A stretch of 64,000 nucleotides of DNA, taken from Sodiomyces alkalinus F11. Taxonomy: Eukaryota > Ascomycota > Sordariomycetes > Glomerellales > Plectosphaerellaceae. Shown piece by piece: positions 44,601 to 55,829 of this stretch. The position numbers and the translations under genes were made by a program. Location: positions 6,132,385 through 6,196,384 of the forward strand of contig NW_021167079.1 in the NCBI RefSeq assembly GCF_003711515.1, in the 5' to 3' direction. Position 1 is the first letter of the stretch; every line of letters starts with the position of its first letter. Under the pieces are notes generated by a model that worked only from the letters and a program-made list of their open reading frames with translations, did no database searches and was not told the DNA's origin.

Positions 44601-46220
44601 CTAGGTCGCGGGACTTTAACTCGAATACACGGCCGACTAAATCGGGCCGGTTACTAGTAGTCTAACCTAGCTAAAGCTCCCGTATAATCTCTGGCTAGGT
44701 AGGATTAGCCGTAAAGGTAATAAAAAAGATCGGAGCGCTAAGAGCCTATATAATTACTATAGAATCCTAATAGCACTACAAGATAAACCGCTAGCCGCTA
44801 ATATAATTTAAGGGTAAGACGATCCGTCGGCTAATATTACGGGTATCGCCGTCGGCCTTATACGCCTAATCCTGTATCCTGTTATATACGTTAGCCTGTA
44901 TCTTATTCTAATAGCGCTAGATCTAATTAAGCTTCTTCTGATCGTAGGATACCTATAGATCCACTAAAAACTACTAAAAAAGACGGCCGTATATAAAAGG
45001 TATAAACCTTTACTAGTATTGCGGGTGTAGTATATACTGACAGAACTAACGGAACTTTACCTCGGTATTCTACCGTTAACGATTATAAATATCCCGTAAC
45101 TATAACTGCTAGTGATATCTTGAACCGCTACGCGGATATATAAGCGGGTAAGATAGTGGTAGGTAAGCAGAATACTCGTAGTCGATCTGCGTAAGGCCGC
45201 CTACGCTACCATTAAACCGTCTCTCTACGAGGATAATATCACGGTAGTAGACTTCACCCCACTTATCCGGTATAATAGTCGTAACCTTATCCGTAACGGG
45301 CAGATTCTTACGCCGTATATTAGCACCCTACTTAATAACTAATTCTATCCTAGGGTTTAGTATAATACGGCACTATTTATAGAGGGAGTTAAAGCGTTCG
45401 CGGGCCGTTTTATATATTTACACGAAGGGGTTATACTCGTATAGGAAGTCCGAAATCTCCCCTAGCATATAACGGTTAAGCGTGGAGTTAAGGCTTTAGG
45501 TATTCGTAAGGCGGTGGTCGGTAATAGCCTATGGGTCGTAAAAGTATAGCTGGGTAAAGGCTAAAAGTCGCCCTATAGCACTTAACGGCCCCGTATAGTA
45601 GTAAAGGGTGCCGTGGATCTAGAAGGCTATTACGCCGCCGGCTTTAGTACCTCGACGGGTCTCTGTATATTATATAGACGTAAACGAAAAGGCATTATTA
45701 TATTAACGGATTCTCTTACGATAATCTATAGCTTAAGCGGTATCCGCGTATAATAGACGTTAGAAGAAGCCGGGTAGCGGGGAAATAACGGGAATATTAA
45801 CGTCGCCCTGGTTATAATAGATGCTAAATTTCGGGTTTGTAGGCGACGATTCCTAAGAAAGATAATAGCTGTTAGCTAACGGCTAAGAACGCAGGATAGA
45901 GAACTAATCTATAACTTCTCCCTAATCTAATAGAGCGTAGCGTAGTATTTATACTTTACCCGTATTAATCTAAGGTTATAGTAATCGACCGTAATACCTG
46001 GCTAATACTACCCTAGCGGGCTAGTACGCTTTACGCGATAGTTAGGTTAGGGGCGGGCCTTACGCTGGCTAGTAGTAATAGCCGCTCTGCGATAGTTACT
46101 ATTACTATAATCGAGATAGGTATTATATAGGGCACCATTACGACGCATTATAAACGCGGCCGTTATAAGGTAGCGTTTATAGCATGTGTAGTACTAACCC
46201 TGGGTAGCCCTAATCTCCTG
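41700..46220 (-). pseudogene. Helitron Rep/PIF1-helicase, RIP-inactivated
   Basis: Reading the minus strand from right to left: N-terminal zinc motif VKCxxC...HW with cysteines changed to tyrosine (IRVKYKYYATLY) at 45897-45964; Rep motif FFITFTANP at 44701-44730, with the next Trp now a stop; the HUH motif at 44512-44545, reading KRGLLYRYILL so that both histidines are tyrosine; the catalytic two-tyrosine motif KYVYKYVYKG intact at 43992-44021; helicase Walker A GKTF (RPSSIGKTF) at 42960-42983; and the C-terminal helicase motif INKPQGQSFSIVGVD at 41825-41873 followed by FYVTILRVTD (normally YVALSR). Order and spacing match Helitron proteins. Many stops, so nonfunctional. Confidence 0.9.
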
Positions 46221-46266
46221 TCGTGTACGGCGGCGATGATAGCGGCTAACTATAGGAGGGTGGTAT

Positions 46267-46356
46267 ATTAGAACGGGTGGAAGAGGAGCCGTAAGGGGGG
46301 TAGGCGGAGGAGCTAGTAGAGGGTTAGCTATTAGAATAGGTGGAGGAGGAGCCGTA
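46267..46356. repeat. Direct repeat, 27-bp units 63 bp apart
   Basis: Copies at 46267-46293 and 46330-46356 share ATTAGAA, GGTGGA and GAGGAGCCGTA with three mismatches, upstream of the Helitron Rep relic. Confidence 0.7.
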
Positions 46357-46859
46357 GAACCTATAGCTAATATATTACGGGCGGCTCGACGGCTATTTCG
46401 GTTAGCTACGTGTATTACTCGATATAGTATACAGGTAGCGTAAATACGACATGCCCGTGGATAATACCTAAAATCAGAAAACGGTTTAATAAGATGGTAT
46501 ATACGGTAAAGCCGCGGATCCGGATTAGGCTGGCTGACTATCTTAACGGCGCGATATAACTTTTAACGGCGTTAGAATAGCGTACGAAGACTATTACAGG
46601 TGCCGTAAAATAATAGGATATAGAAGGATAGTCTAAAGTTAAATATATAGGGAATTCGCACTAAGATCCCTTAATTAATTATAACGGAATCTGCTATAAA
46701 ACCTATATAAAAGAAAAGTACTAATAGATTTACTATTATATAACTATATACTATAGAGGTATATCTCCCGAAAAACACTGCTAAAAAGCCGTAATAAAGC
46801 CGTAAAAGGGACCGGGCAGTAGTACTAGTACGAATAACGTAGGCTGCCAAGAGTTTTAT

Positions 46860-48307
46860 CTGTAAATTAAAGCGGGCCAGCGTTAGTGTATTCTTAGACT
46901 TTGTACGGATATAGCGTAAGCTGCCCCACCTTTTAGAGGCTATTGAAACTTGCAGGGCACCGAAGAGGACGCACGGAAGGAGTCGCTCTTTTAACCTAGT
47001 GTACTCCGTAGCTTCTGGTTCAGCCGCGTATCCATTATATTGGCTCTCTTCACGCCAACCCCCCGTCTCTCCCCCACCCGCCTAGTCTATGGGTTGCATG
47101 CGACGCCGCTGCGGTGCCTGACAATAAAGAGTCCAGTAAGGGGCATGCCAGCTCACTGCGTCTGTGGCAGCCATACATACCTATACAGTACATATGCACG
47201 CACCCATTCGAGGCTACAGAAAGGGGAGAAGCACGCATATCCTATCGGTTCAAGAAGATAGCACGGCTATGTACACCACCACCTAGCGGTGTCGAGTCTC
47301 TGGCTTTCTCACACCGCCACAGCCGTTACCCTTCGACTTGGTCTTCATGCTGCATATGGAGTATCTTGCTCTATTACCAAGGCACTGAGACTTATTCTTC
47401 TCCCTTCAGAGCCGAGCGGGCAGAAGTACTTCGGAATTTGGGCGGGGCCTCCAGTACTCAATCTACGAATAGGTGCGGATATCCAAGACCTGATGCAAAA
47501 ACCCACCCATTGCAGATTTCAGATTTCGGTTCCCGGGCTATTGCTTTGGGACGTGCCTCGATTCTCTTGATTCTCCTCCTTCGCCAGCTTTCTAAGGCAT
47601 CGAGCAGCAAGCTAGTTACCGTCCACCTCTTTCTCTGTCTTTACTTGTTTATCTGCGTGTGCGTGCATCTTTACGACAACTGAGCTGCTGTCTTCATTGC
47701 TCTGGGGCTTTTGGGTTTGTTTACCCCACCAAAGGCCACTGACGCTCTGGTTGATATCTACCTCTCTTGCAGGTCTTGGGAAGGGGGGGGGAGATCTAAA
47801 TTGCTTGGCCGAACGTGGGTTTGTACCCTTCCCTACTTTATCCGCACTCCGTACCTGCCGCCTACTTCCATCCATACCTATCTTTTCGCCGTTCTCATTA
47901 TTCCTCCTTGCCCTATTTCGCGTCGCTCTTCCCTAACTTACTTGGGAAAAACTGATAGCCAGACGCGAAAGAGCCTAAACCCAGCTGAGAGAGCTCACCC
48001 AGATCGGATAGTTGCCTTGCTTGCTACCTCGCTCTGAAACCCCTCTATCCGGCTCAAACGGTCGATCCAATTAACCCCTGTCGGCAGCACGCTGGTCCCC
48101 GATACACTGACGGCCTACCCAACCCCGACCGACGACCGACCCCTGAACCCATACGCCACCCATACGAGATCCGAGATCCCTTCTAAAATCGCGACCAAAA
48201 CTCCCAAACCTGGTCTGTCCTGTTCGATCTCCAGAGGAAAATCTCCGATACACCAACTTCAACCTTTGCCGCTGCTGGTCTGCTGGTCTGGCCCCAGGTG
48301 TCATGTC
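46860..48307. other. Intergenic region between Helitron island and DENN gene
   Basis: 1.45 kb. Normal base composition returns by about 47040. The last 600 bp are pyrimidine-rich and probably the DENN gene promoter/5'-UTR. Open frames up to 189 codons have no recognisable domain and are not called. Confidence 0.5.
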
Positions 48308-51300
48308 ATGGACGACTCATCTACCACGCCCCTTGCCGACTACTTTTGGATCGCGGGCGTAGAAACCATCTCCTACGATGACTTCCCACCGCCCAACTCC
48401 GACCTTGAGGCTACTATTGCGGAAGATGGAGAGAGCGAAGGGTCTGCGTTCGGCCTGAACGGCACGAGTGGCACGAGTGGCACAAACAGCACAAACGGCA
48501 CAAATGGCACCGCGAAGCACTCAGCTCGCCATTCACGACAAAATTCCGCCAACATGTTTTCCAGCAGCCGATTCTCCACCCAAACCCTCGAGGAGACCGA
48601 CGGGAACACCATGAGCAACCGGAGCAGTGTCACCATTCGCCCTTCGCAAGCGTCCAATAATAATAATAACAATAACAGCAGCAACACCGTCGACGGTGCG
48701 AACATGAACACGAACTCCGGCTCGGGAACCGACAAAGCTCTTGGCGGCCCTCTCGACGGCTTCGACTTCGACAGTGCTCTGTTCAAGTTTGCCGCAGAAC
48801 GTGAACATTTCCTCGAAGACTTGACCTTCAGCGCTGGTGCGAAAGTGCAGTCCAGACCGCCCATGGTCAACCCGAGGACCGAACGGATCAAGGCTGAAGA
48901 GAGCGAACCAAGCGGCCGCATGAGTCCCCTGCGCAACCTGGAGAGGAGTATCAAGGGCAGCATCCGTCGCAAGATCAGCTTCAGGGACATGAACAGCATG
49001 AGGAGACAGCCCGCAACGGGCCGGTCAAGCACCCCCGGGGGAGGTAGGTTCAGCCCCCCAATCGTTCGCGTGACCGTTCTGATTCTGCTTCTGATCGCCT
49101 GTTTGTTCTAACGCTCTGTCATGTCCAGGCTCTATACGCACGTCGAAACGGTTGAGCAACTACAACTCCGTCATTCCTCCTCCCGAGCCCCTCAACACCG
49201 ATCCCGACATGCACCCTCTGAAGCGACGCTTCGAGCCCGTCCTACTGGACAGATACCCGACCCGTGACGCGTCAGACGAGGTGTCACGACGGGGCAGATT
49301 CCCAGACTACGTACCAATGTTCGCGTTCCCCAACGACATCCAGATCGTGTCCTCCGACGAAAGGCCTCGTTCGACCTGGCACGGCTTCACGATGACGTCC
49401 GACGACAACTCTAAAATATATGGCATCACCGTCATCGTCTGGAACGCCCTTGCTTCTGACGTGGCAGATGAGGTGGAGAAGAGGTGCGAGCAGTGGCGGC
49501 AGCGGCACATGTCCAACGAGGAACGCGAGCTGGCCGCCAGCTTGGGAGTCAGGCTGGCTGCAGAGCGAGCTCATCTCTCTCAACTGCTGGCAAAGCTGCC
49601 TACAGCGCCATCGGGATCCCAGGCTCGGGACAGGCTGGACGACCAGATCAGCACCGTCGAAGAGAAGATCAGCCTCATGACCGAGATGCTACGACCGCTA
49701 CGGCACGGTGCAGCCTCCAAGATCGACGGTCTGACGGCGGGGGAGACGGGCCTTTGGATACCCAGAGCGTACGGCATTCTCGGCCGCGATCCCACCCGCA
49801 TGACCTTCTGGAAGGAATGGTTAAGAGCGGTCATTGTTCCCATGACTGACGGCGGAGTCCTGCGCATCCCGCCCAGCTCTCCCAAGGTGGGACGCTGGCA
49901 ACCCCTCGAGCGCTATGTCGTCAATCTCTGTACCGAAGCATTCAGCCCGCTGGGATCTAAGACACAGGTCGAAATCGGGGTCAGGGAACTACGACTTTAC
50001 GCCAGAAAAGAAGCAGCCAACGAGATACCCGGCACACGAACGATCGATCTGTACGCGCTATTTCGGTGTCTGTCGCTCGACAACATGATGACACTCTTCG
50101 AGGCGGCCTTGGCGGAATCCCGCATCATCTTCCTGTCGTCGCACACCGGCATGCTGCATTTAGCATGCCATGCCCTAGTCACTCTCTTGTACCCACTCAA
50201 GTGGGCAAGTATTTTCATACCCGTTCTCCCAGCACGGCTGCTATCCGCCCTCGAGGCACCATGCCCGTACATTATCGGCATTGAGCGCCGGTACGAACGG
50301 ATTGAACTTCCCGACGACGATTACGTCCTAGTCGATCTAGACAAGGACACGATTGACGCGGTAAGCTCGCCCATGCGGCTACCACGACAACTCCGTCGGA
50401 AACTTCATACCCTTTTACAAATAGCTGCCCCCCATAAGCTACGGTATGGCGTGGCGACCGGGCCCCCTCCATATGCGATTGAGTCGTTCCCGTACGACGC
50501 GTTCTCTGCAGAGAACGCCTCGATACACGTCCCCAATGTTTCCTCCAGCACTCTTGCGAAGTGGGTAACGCAGAGTTCTTCCACCTTTGGCGAACCGACG
50601 CCGCCCTCCGAGACCCGCCCCCCCGTTTTCAATGCGTTCATGCACTCCAAGGTCGATCCCAATAAGCCGGACCGTCCGGGTACCAGTAAGTCGACCAAGA
50701 CGAGCCCGCCATCGTCCGTGTCCCCGGTCTCCATGCACTTCCCACCAATGCCGTCCACGCCGGTATCTCGTAGCGATTCGGGATTCGCGTTGAGCACCAC
50801 TCTGCGCGAAAAGAGGTCAGGTTACTTTAACGAGAACGGACGACGCAGCTCCTCTTTCGGCCTGGAGAGACACGGCCCGATTCATCGGCCTAGTTTGCCA
50901 TTCTTGAATGGCCATGCAGCCAACATGTCCATCTCCGCCATTTCCGTCGACTCTCAATCCTCTTTCGGTGCCGGCGTCGGCACTGGCGCTGGCGCTGGCG
51001 GCGTGTCTTACGCACCGTCCATGTACGCACAGTCAACGCTTGCAGCCTCCACCATCATGCCCAACATGCTCATACAGCCTGTTCATAACACCGACACTAC
51101 CATCTGGGTAGAGGGACATTGCTTCAACTGGCTGGCAAACGACGCCTCCTCGTTCTGTACCATCTGCGACGAGCGGTCCGAGGGCGATGGCATCTACAAG
51201 TGTACTGGCTGCGGCACTCTCAGCCATGGTAGATGTTTGGGATGCGTCTCCCTGGTCTGTCCGCAAGCATTCCATGAGGACAGAGTGAGGTCTGCATTTG

Positions 51301-51971
51301 TGCGGTGTATGGCAAGCTTGCTTTATACGTACAGAAAGTATCTTGGCCGCCCGTCCAAGGAACAGAAGAATAATGGTCGCATCTATTCCTTCGACATGGC
51401 CGCATTTATCAAGAGTCTCCCATATGATCAACAAGAATATGCCGCTATGTTGCGGGAGACGCAAGGTGAGCTTTTGTCTAAAACTTTTAAGCTGGTAGCC
51501 CGGCCACCCTGCTAACCCCTCGGCGCAGCATTCAACGAATTCATCCATGAGCGCGAGACCAAACCGGGGTCACATCCGTCGGTTCGGCTATTTGACGAAA
51601 TACTCATGGCGAAGAGAGCACGCGGGCGACCGGGGATAACATCCGGGCTGTCCCGTCTTTCCACAATCCGGTCGTCCCATGGTGCCCCGAGCAGCGCATC
51701 TGGCTTCGCGCCGCCCTCGCGGGGCAGGGTTCCGTCGTATCTCAGTGATACGTCGGATCACCTTTGGCGGACAGCTTCGGTGCCAGTCCCCAGCGCCAAA
51801 TTCACCGGCGACTACCGAAGCATTGTCACGAGGATACCGTCTAAGCTCGACACCACTTTCATCCGAGAGCCGCGGATTGTTCAAGGCGTCCCTCGTCCGG
51901 AGCAACGCGGCACCCGTGGCCTAGTTCGGAAACAGGTTCCCAGCATGATCGGCACGTCGCCTACCGAATAG
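48308..51971 (+). CDS. DENN-domain protein with C-terminal C1-like zinc motif (predicted Rab GEF)
   Basis: DENN proteins act as nucleotide exchange factors for Rab GTPases. Exons 48308-49043, 49129-51465 and 51529-51971 give 3516 nt (1171 aa), with phases closing. The N-terminal 245 residues are disordered with a Gly-Thr-Ser-Asn repeat (48461-48512) and an Asn run. uDENN begins around residue 260 (RRFEPVLLDRYP, PMFAFPNDIQIV) and is interrupted by a helical insert. The cDENN core is at about 553-631 (LFRCLSLDNMMTLFEAAL, ESRIIFLSSH, LLYPLKWASIFIPVLP, APCPYIIGI). dDENN-like DDDYVLVDLDKDTI follows, then a Ser/Pro linker, then Cys/His-rich HCFNWLANDASSFCTICDE...YKCTGCGTLSHGRC at about 909-960 typical of C1. 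The C-terminus continues the helical tail (FNEFIHERE). The specific Rab target is unknown. Confidence 0.93.
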
Positions 51972-52988
51972 GAGCATGGAACGTTGTAAAAGGCGTTGCG
52001 AACCAAATTATAGGTGGCGGTGAAGAGGGACCAACCTCTACGGAGACCATTGGTTCTTTTCGTTGACATGTAATGTAGAAGTGTAAAAGAAAGCGAAAGC
52101 AAAAGCAAAAGTGAGAGAGAGAGAGAGAGAGAGAGAGGAATAGAGAGAAAAGCTCAAGGTAGGCGGCAAATGTGTACGTTATTCGCATACTGGAGGGTCG
52201 TTTTGAGGATTTCCTTTTTGTTTTTACTTCTTCTTTTTTTTAGTTCCTATGGGGACTGGGATACACTCGTCAAAAGAACATTGTTGGAAATCTGTTGGGA
52301 ATTCTTGTCTGTACGAACGGGCTTCTTCGTCATACGAGAGGCAGGGGCGGCACATGGGACATATCATGGAAACAGACGAAGCAATTGGAATGGGGTGGGC
52401 AACTGTGGACATGTTGCAACTCTGCAACTTGAGTCTTTCTGAACATTTCATTAATCCGTCTTCGACTTCAACTCCAGCGCTGGGGAAATCCACCCGGTTT
52501 GCCTCTTTTTCACCTGTCTGAGGAAAGGGGGCAGGGGCCCTTCAAGATTACCTGACTTCGGCCAAATGCCCACCGATGGAGCGGACCTGGCTGGTTTATG
52601 AGGCAATGAATGCAATGCGGTCAAGATGTCATGATGTGTGTTGTTGAGTCCCAATTTAGTCTTGGGGTGCTGGTATAATTACCTCGGACGCGCCTATTCC
52701 AAGGACGCCTGCCCTGCCGTGATGACCACCGGCCTAATCACGAAAGCGTCTAACATGATGTTGTCGTGCGTGTGTATGTTTGGGACATCTTCCTATCTTC
52801 TTTGCTCCCGGTCCCTGCTCATCCAGCGACAAGACAAGCCCGCTTGCCCCGCCATCCACAGGGGCGCCCTCCCCAATAGTTTAGCAGAATAGATGGTAAA
52901 AGCATGAAAACGACGCCTTTCAAACAAGCCACCATGCAGTAAGCACGCCGTTCATCGTTCATCATTCTCATTTGTGACAGGATATTCT
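51972..52988. other. Convergent intergenic region DENN / SEC17 with (GA)n repeat
   Basis: 1.0 kb between facing stop codons. A (GA) dinucleotide run lies at 52112-52138, and T-rich tracts near 52210-52240. Short frames on both strands have no support. Confidence 0.6.
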
Positions 52989-54181
52989 TCAAGCAAACTC
53001 GTCTTCGGGCTCCTCGATGGTGTTCTTGACCCGGAGCAAGAGGGTCGTCTTCCACTTGTCGAGCTTGGAGATCTGGTCGTATTGGAATAGCTTGTCGGTG
53101 AACTCCTCCTGGTCGGCCTTTTCGACGGCGGCGAGGAGGTCGTTGAGGAGCATGCACTCGCGCTGGCCCGCAAACGAAGGGTCGAGGTCGGTGTACTTGT
53201 CCAGGGCGCGGCGGGTGGCGACTGCGTCGCCCGTGGCGAGGTGGCAGATGCCCGCCTTGAGGAAGTAGTCCTTCACCGAGTATTTCATCAAGTTGTTGTT
53301 GACAGATGCTGCGGCCACGCGCTCGAACGCCTCGATGGCCTTGTAGTAGTCCCCGTCTAGGCCGGCCGTGTCGGCGACTTTCAAGTGGAGCTTATTGGCT
53401 AGGCTGGTGTGGGTGACGGGGGGTCAGTCCGATAGCTTTGCTAACGAGAAGGAGAGGGGCAGCATCTCGGGTAAGGGAGGGGGGAAGGCCAAGACGTACG
53501 CAGTAGCATTGTCACCCTCGTACCACACCGCAGCGGCTTCGTAGCACTCGATGGCCTTCTTCGAGTCTCCTAGTTCGGACTCGTACAGTTCGCCCAGGGA
53601 CTCCTTGTGACCGGCTGCGCGGCGGAAGTTTCCCCTGGTGCAGTACTGGTTAATGGCAACCTCGAGACATCGGACAGCAGCCTGAGGATCGGCCTGGCGG
53701 TAGGCCTTGAAGGCGTCCACGAGGGTGTTGGCGGCATCGTCGGGTTCTTTCAGGTTGTTGGTCTGAATATTCGCGGCTTTTTCGAAAGCTTGACCGGCTT
53801 CGAGGTCTGTATGCCAAAAGGTAATGCAGAATTCATCAGTCTCGGAAAGATTCAACAGCACTAGAAGACCGGCCCATGGTACGCACTCTGCTTCTGCATC
53901 TTGAAGGCGTTGGCGGCCTGCATGTATAAATCCGCCGCATCTTGGTACTTCTCTTCCCTGCCGCCAAAAAAGCTAAAGCCACCCCCTGCGCTGGACAGCT
54001 GCTTGTCGGCCTGGAGCGCATGCTGGTCAGCTTTCGATACCAGGAGCTAAAGTATGTGTTTCCGCGCGTCTGACGATTTATCGCTGACAAGAGCAATCGT
54101 GGGGCAGCGCGGGGTAGCACTGATCAAGGACAAGGACTGGGGTAGGACCTTTTGTAGAAGGGCTCGCGGATCTTGCGCCAT
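52989..54181 (-). CDS. SEC17: Alpha-SNAP, SEC17
   Basis: Adaptor that recruits NSF/Sec18 to SNARE complexes for disassembly after membrane fusion. Four exons: 54149-54181, 53887-54046, 53500-53806 and 52989-53403; introns of 102, 80 and 96 nt. The CDS is 915 nt (304 aa), phases close. Exon 1 encodes MAQDPRALLQK. Exon 2 has the membrane-binding loop GGGFSFFGGREEKYQDAADL (residues about 31-50). TPR-like helical hairpins follow with KEPDDAANTLVDAFKAYR and NFRRAAGHKESLGELYE; the C-terminus is KLDKWKTTLLLRVKNTIEEP with the LL pair that stimulates NSF. Its start lies about 150 bp from the RIP-affected island. Confidence 0.96.
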
Positions 54182-54552
54182 CGTGGAGGTTCGTATATCC
54201 GAGGATACTAACGAATAGTTGCTGGGCGTCCTTATGTGAAAAAGGCAGTGTTAATAGGAATGTCGCGGAGGTGTTGTTTAGGTGAAGAATAGCGTAGGAA
54301 ACGTCGGAGATGTCCAGATAGGGCCGTGTCGCAAGTCCTCCTAAAGGAGCTGTACCTAGGTAATTACTTATACGAAGCGAAGGTACTACGGCAAGCGGCA
54401 GGACGGTCTGTTTTAACTTCTAAAAATAGTAATAATCGATTAATAGGTTCACCCGGGCCGTAGAAGTCTTCTACCTAGTAGTACGATGTATATATAGGCG
54501 TGTGCAGATATAATTAAGTAGGGTAATAGAGTATACATATAAAAACCCTATT

Positions 54553-54668
54553 TATATAGCCCTATATATCTATATAACTATCGCGGGGCCTATTTAGAGG
54601 AGGTATCGATATCTATATAGCCCTGTATATATCCGTATAACTATCGCAGGGCCTATACAGAAAAGATA
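54553..54668 (+). repeat. 61-bp tandem duplication at left side of the two-ORF element
   Basis: Two copies starting at 54553 and 54614 share TATATAGCCCT, TATAACTATCGC and GGGCCTAT segments with a few substitutions of RIP type. Confidence 0.7.
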
Positions 54669-54703
54669 TCTACGCTAACGGTTATATAATAGTCTGTATA
54701 ATA

Positions 54704-55790
54704 ATGCCTATGACTATAATTATTTACCCTAATATTAAGGTCTATTATACTATTCTTTTCGATACTAATCCCGATTAGTTAGTATACGCTAAATACGGTA
54801 TAGCCCGGTTCGAAACTATACTCGTTAAGAACGAATTAACACCTCCTATTACCGATAATAATAAGGTTATTAACTTAACCATAAATACTCCTCCCCGCTT
54901 AAAGCGCGAAGATATGGAACCGAAGGCGCTTTATATACCCGGCGCTATCGCGTAGGCGTAGGTATAGGGCAGAGTGCTTCTAACTACGTTTCGAACCGGC
55001 GAGGCGTAACGTAGGGCTAATATCTAATTAATATGGAAAGAAAAGTAGCTATAGGCTACGAAGGAGATTAGTATTAGCCTATATAGCGGCGAGTACTACG
55101 TTTAAGATATTAGCGGCGTGGATATCTTAAAGCTTATAAAGATTAGAGGATAAAAAATTACCGGCCGTATTTCGATTATACTAGACTAGACCTTTCCAAA
55201 CTACTAAGACTTTATACGCTACCTTATAAGCTAGTTTATATCCGATAAATACTAGTTTAATTAGGACCTTACGGTCTTTTTATACGATTAGAAGAACCCG
55301 AAAACCGTTATCTTCTTCCGTAATAAGGCGTATAACACTATAACGCTCTGTGCGTTTCTGCGCGAATCTAGTCTTAGTCTTATAAAGGAATATTATCTTA
55401 CCTTCCTCCGAAAGATTAAGGTACCCGCCCTAGTAGAGCTAACCTCGGGTAAACGGAACGAGCTAATCGCTATAAAGAAGGAAATCGGAAAGGGGACCCG
55501 TGCGAAAAAGTAGACCGGAAAGGGGAGACGGAAATAAGCCGTAAAGGTAACGGTTAATACCGAGCCGTAGGTTATTAAGACCGAGCTATAGGTAAAGACC
55601 GAGATAGCACCGAATACCTACGCGTAGGCTTATATAGAAGAGGAGGATTATAGTATAGAGGAATACTGTATAGAGGAACACGGCACGGAGGAACACGGTA
55701 TAGGGGAATACGGTATAGAGGAATAGGAGGAGGCGCGTAAAAGTAAGGTACTACTATTAATAATAGATCTTCGCGGCCGGAAGCGTATAT
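54704..55790 (+). pseudogene. Relic ORF of unknown function, partner of integrase-like ORF
   Basis: An ATG at 54704 opens a frame traceable without any frameshift to about 55790. Every interruption is TAG or TAA in a context compatible with CAG/CAA/TGG before RIP. Segments readable include FETILVKNELTPPITDNN, GVDILKLIKIRG and FLRESSLSLIKEYYLTFLRK. The C-terminal third is basic, then a Glu-rich repeat region with IEEY/IEEHG units. No domain is recognised; length is about 360 codons. It could be an accessory or capsid-like protein of the element, but this is speculation. Confidence 0.55.
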
Positions 55791-55829
55791 TTTTAATAAC
55801 TTCTGATATAAAGCCTTAGATTAGAATTA

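Larger units (their letters stand above)
39780..46860 (-). mobile_element. RIP-mutated Helitron island (approximate limits)
   Basis: Defined by a Rep-helicase relic on the minus strand and near absence of TpG/CpA dinucleotides. The low-coordinate end contains the strong hairpins at 39788-39862, as expected at a Helitron 3' end; precise TC and CTRR termini were not identified. The high-coordinate end is set where normal composition resumes. Confidence 0.7.

Noticed and set aside
47114..47683. 189-codon plus-strand ORF upstream of the DENN gene
   Set aside because: Composition and content look random, no domain, and it sits in probable promoter/5'-UTR sequence.
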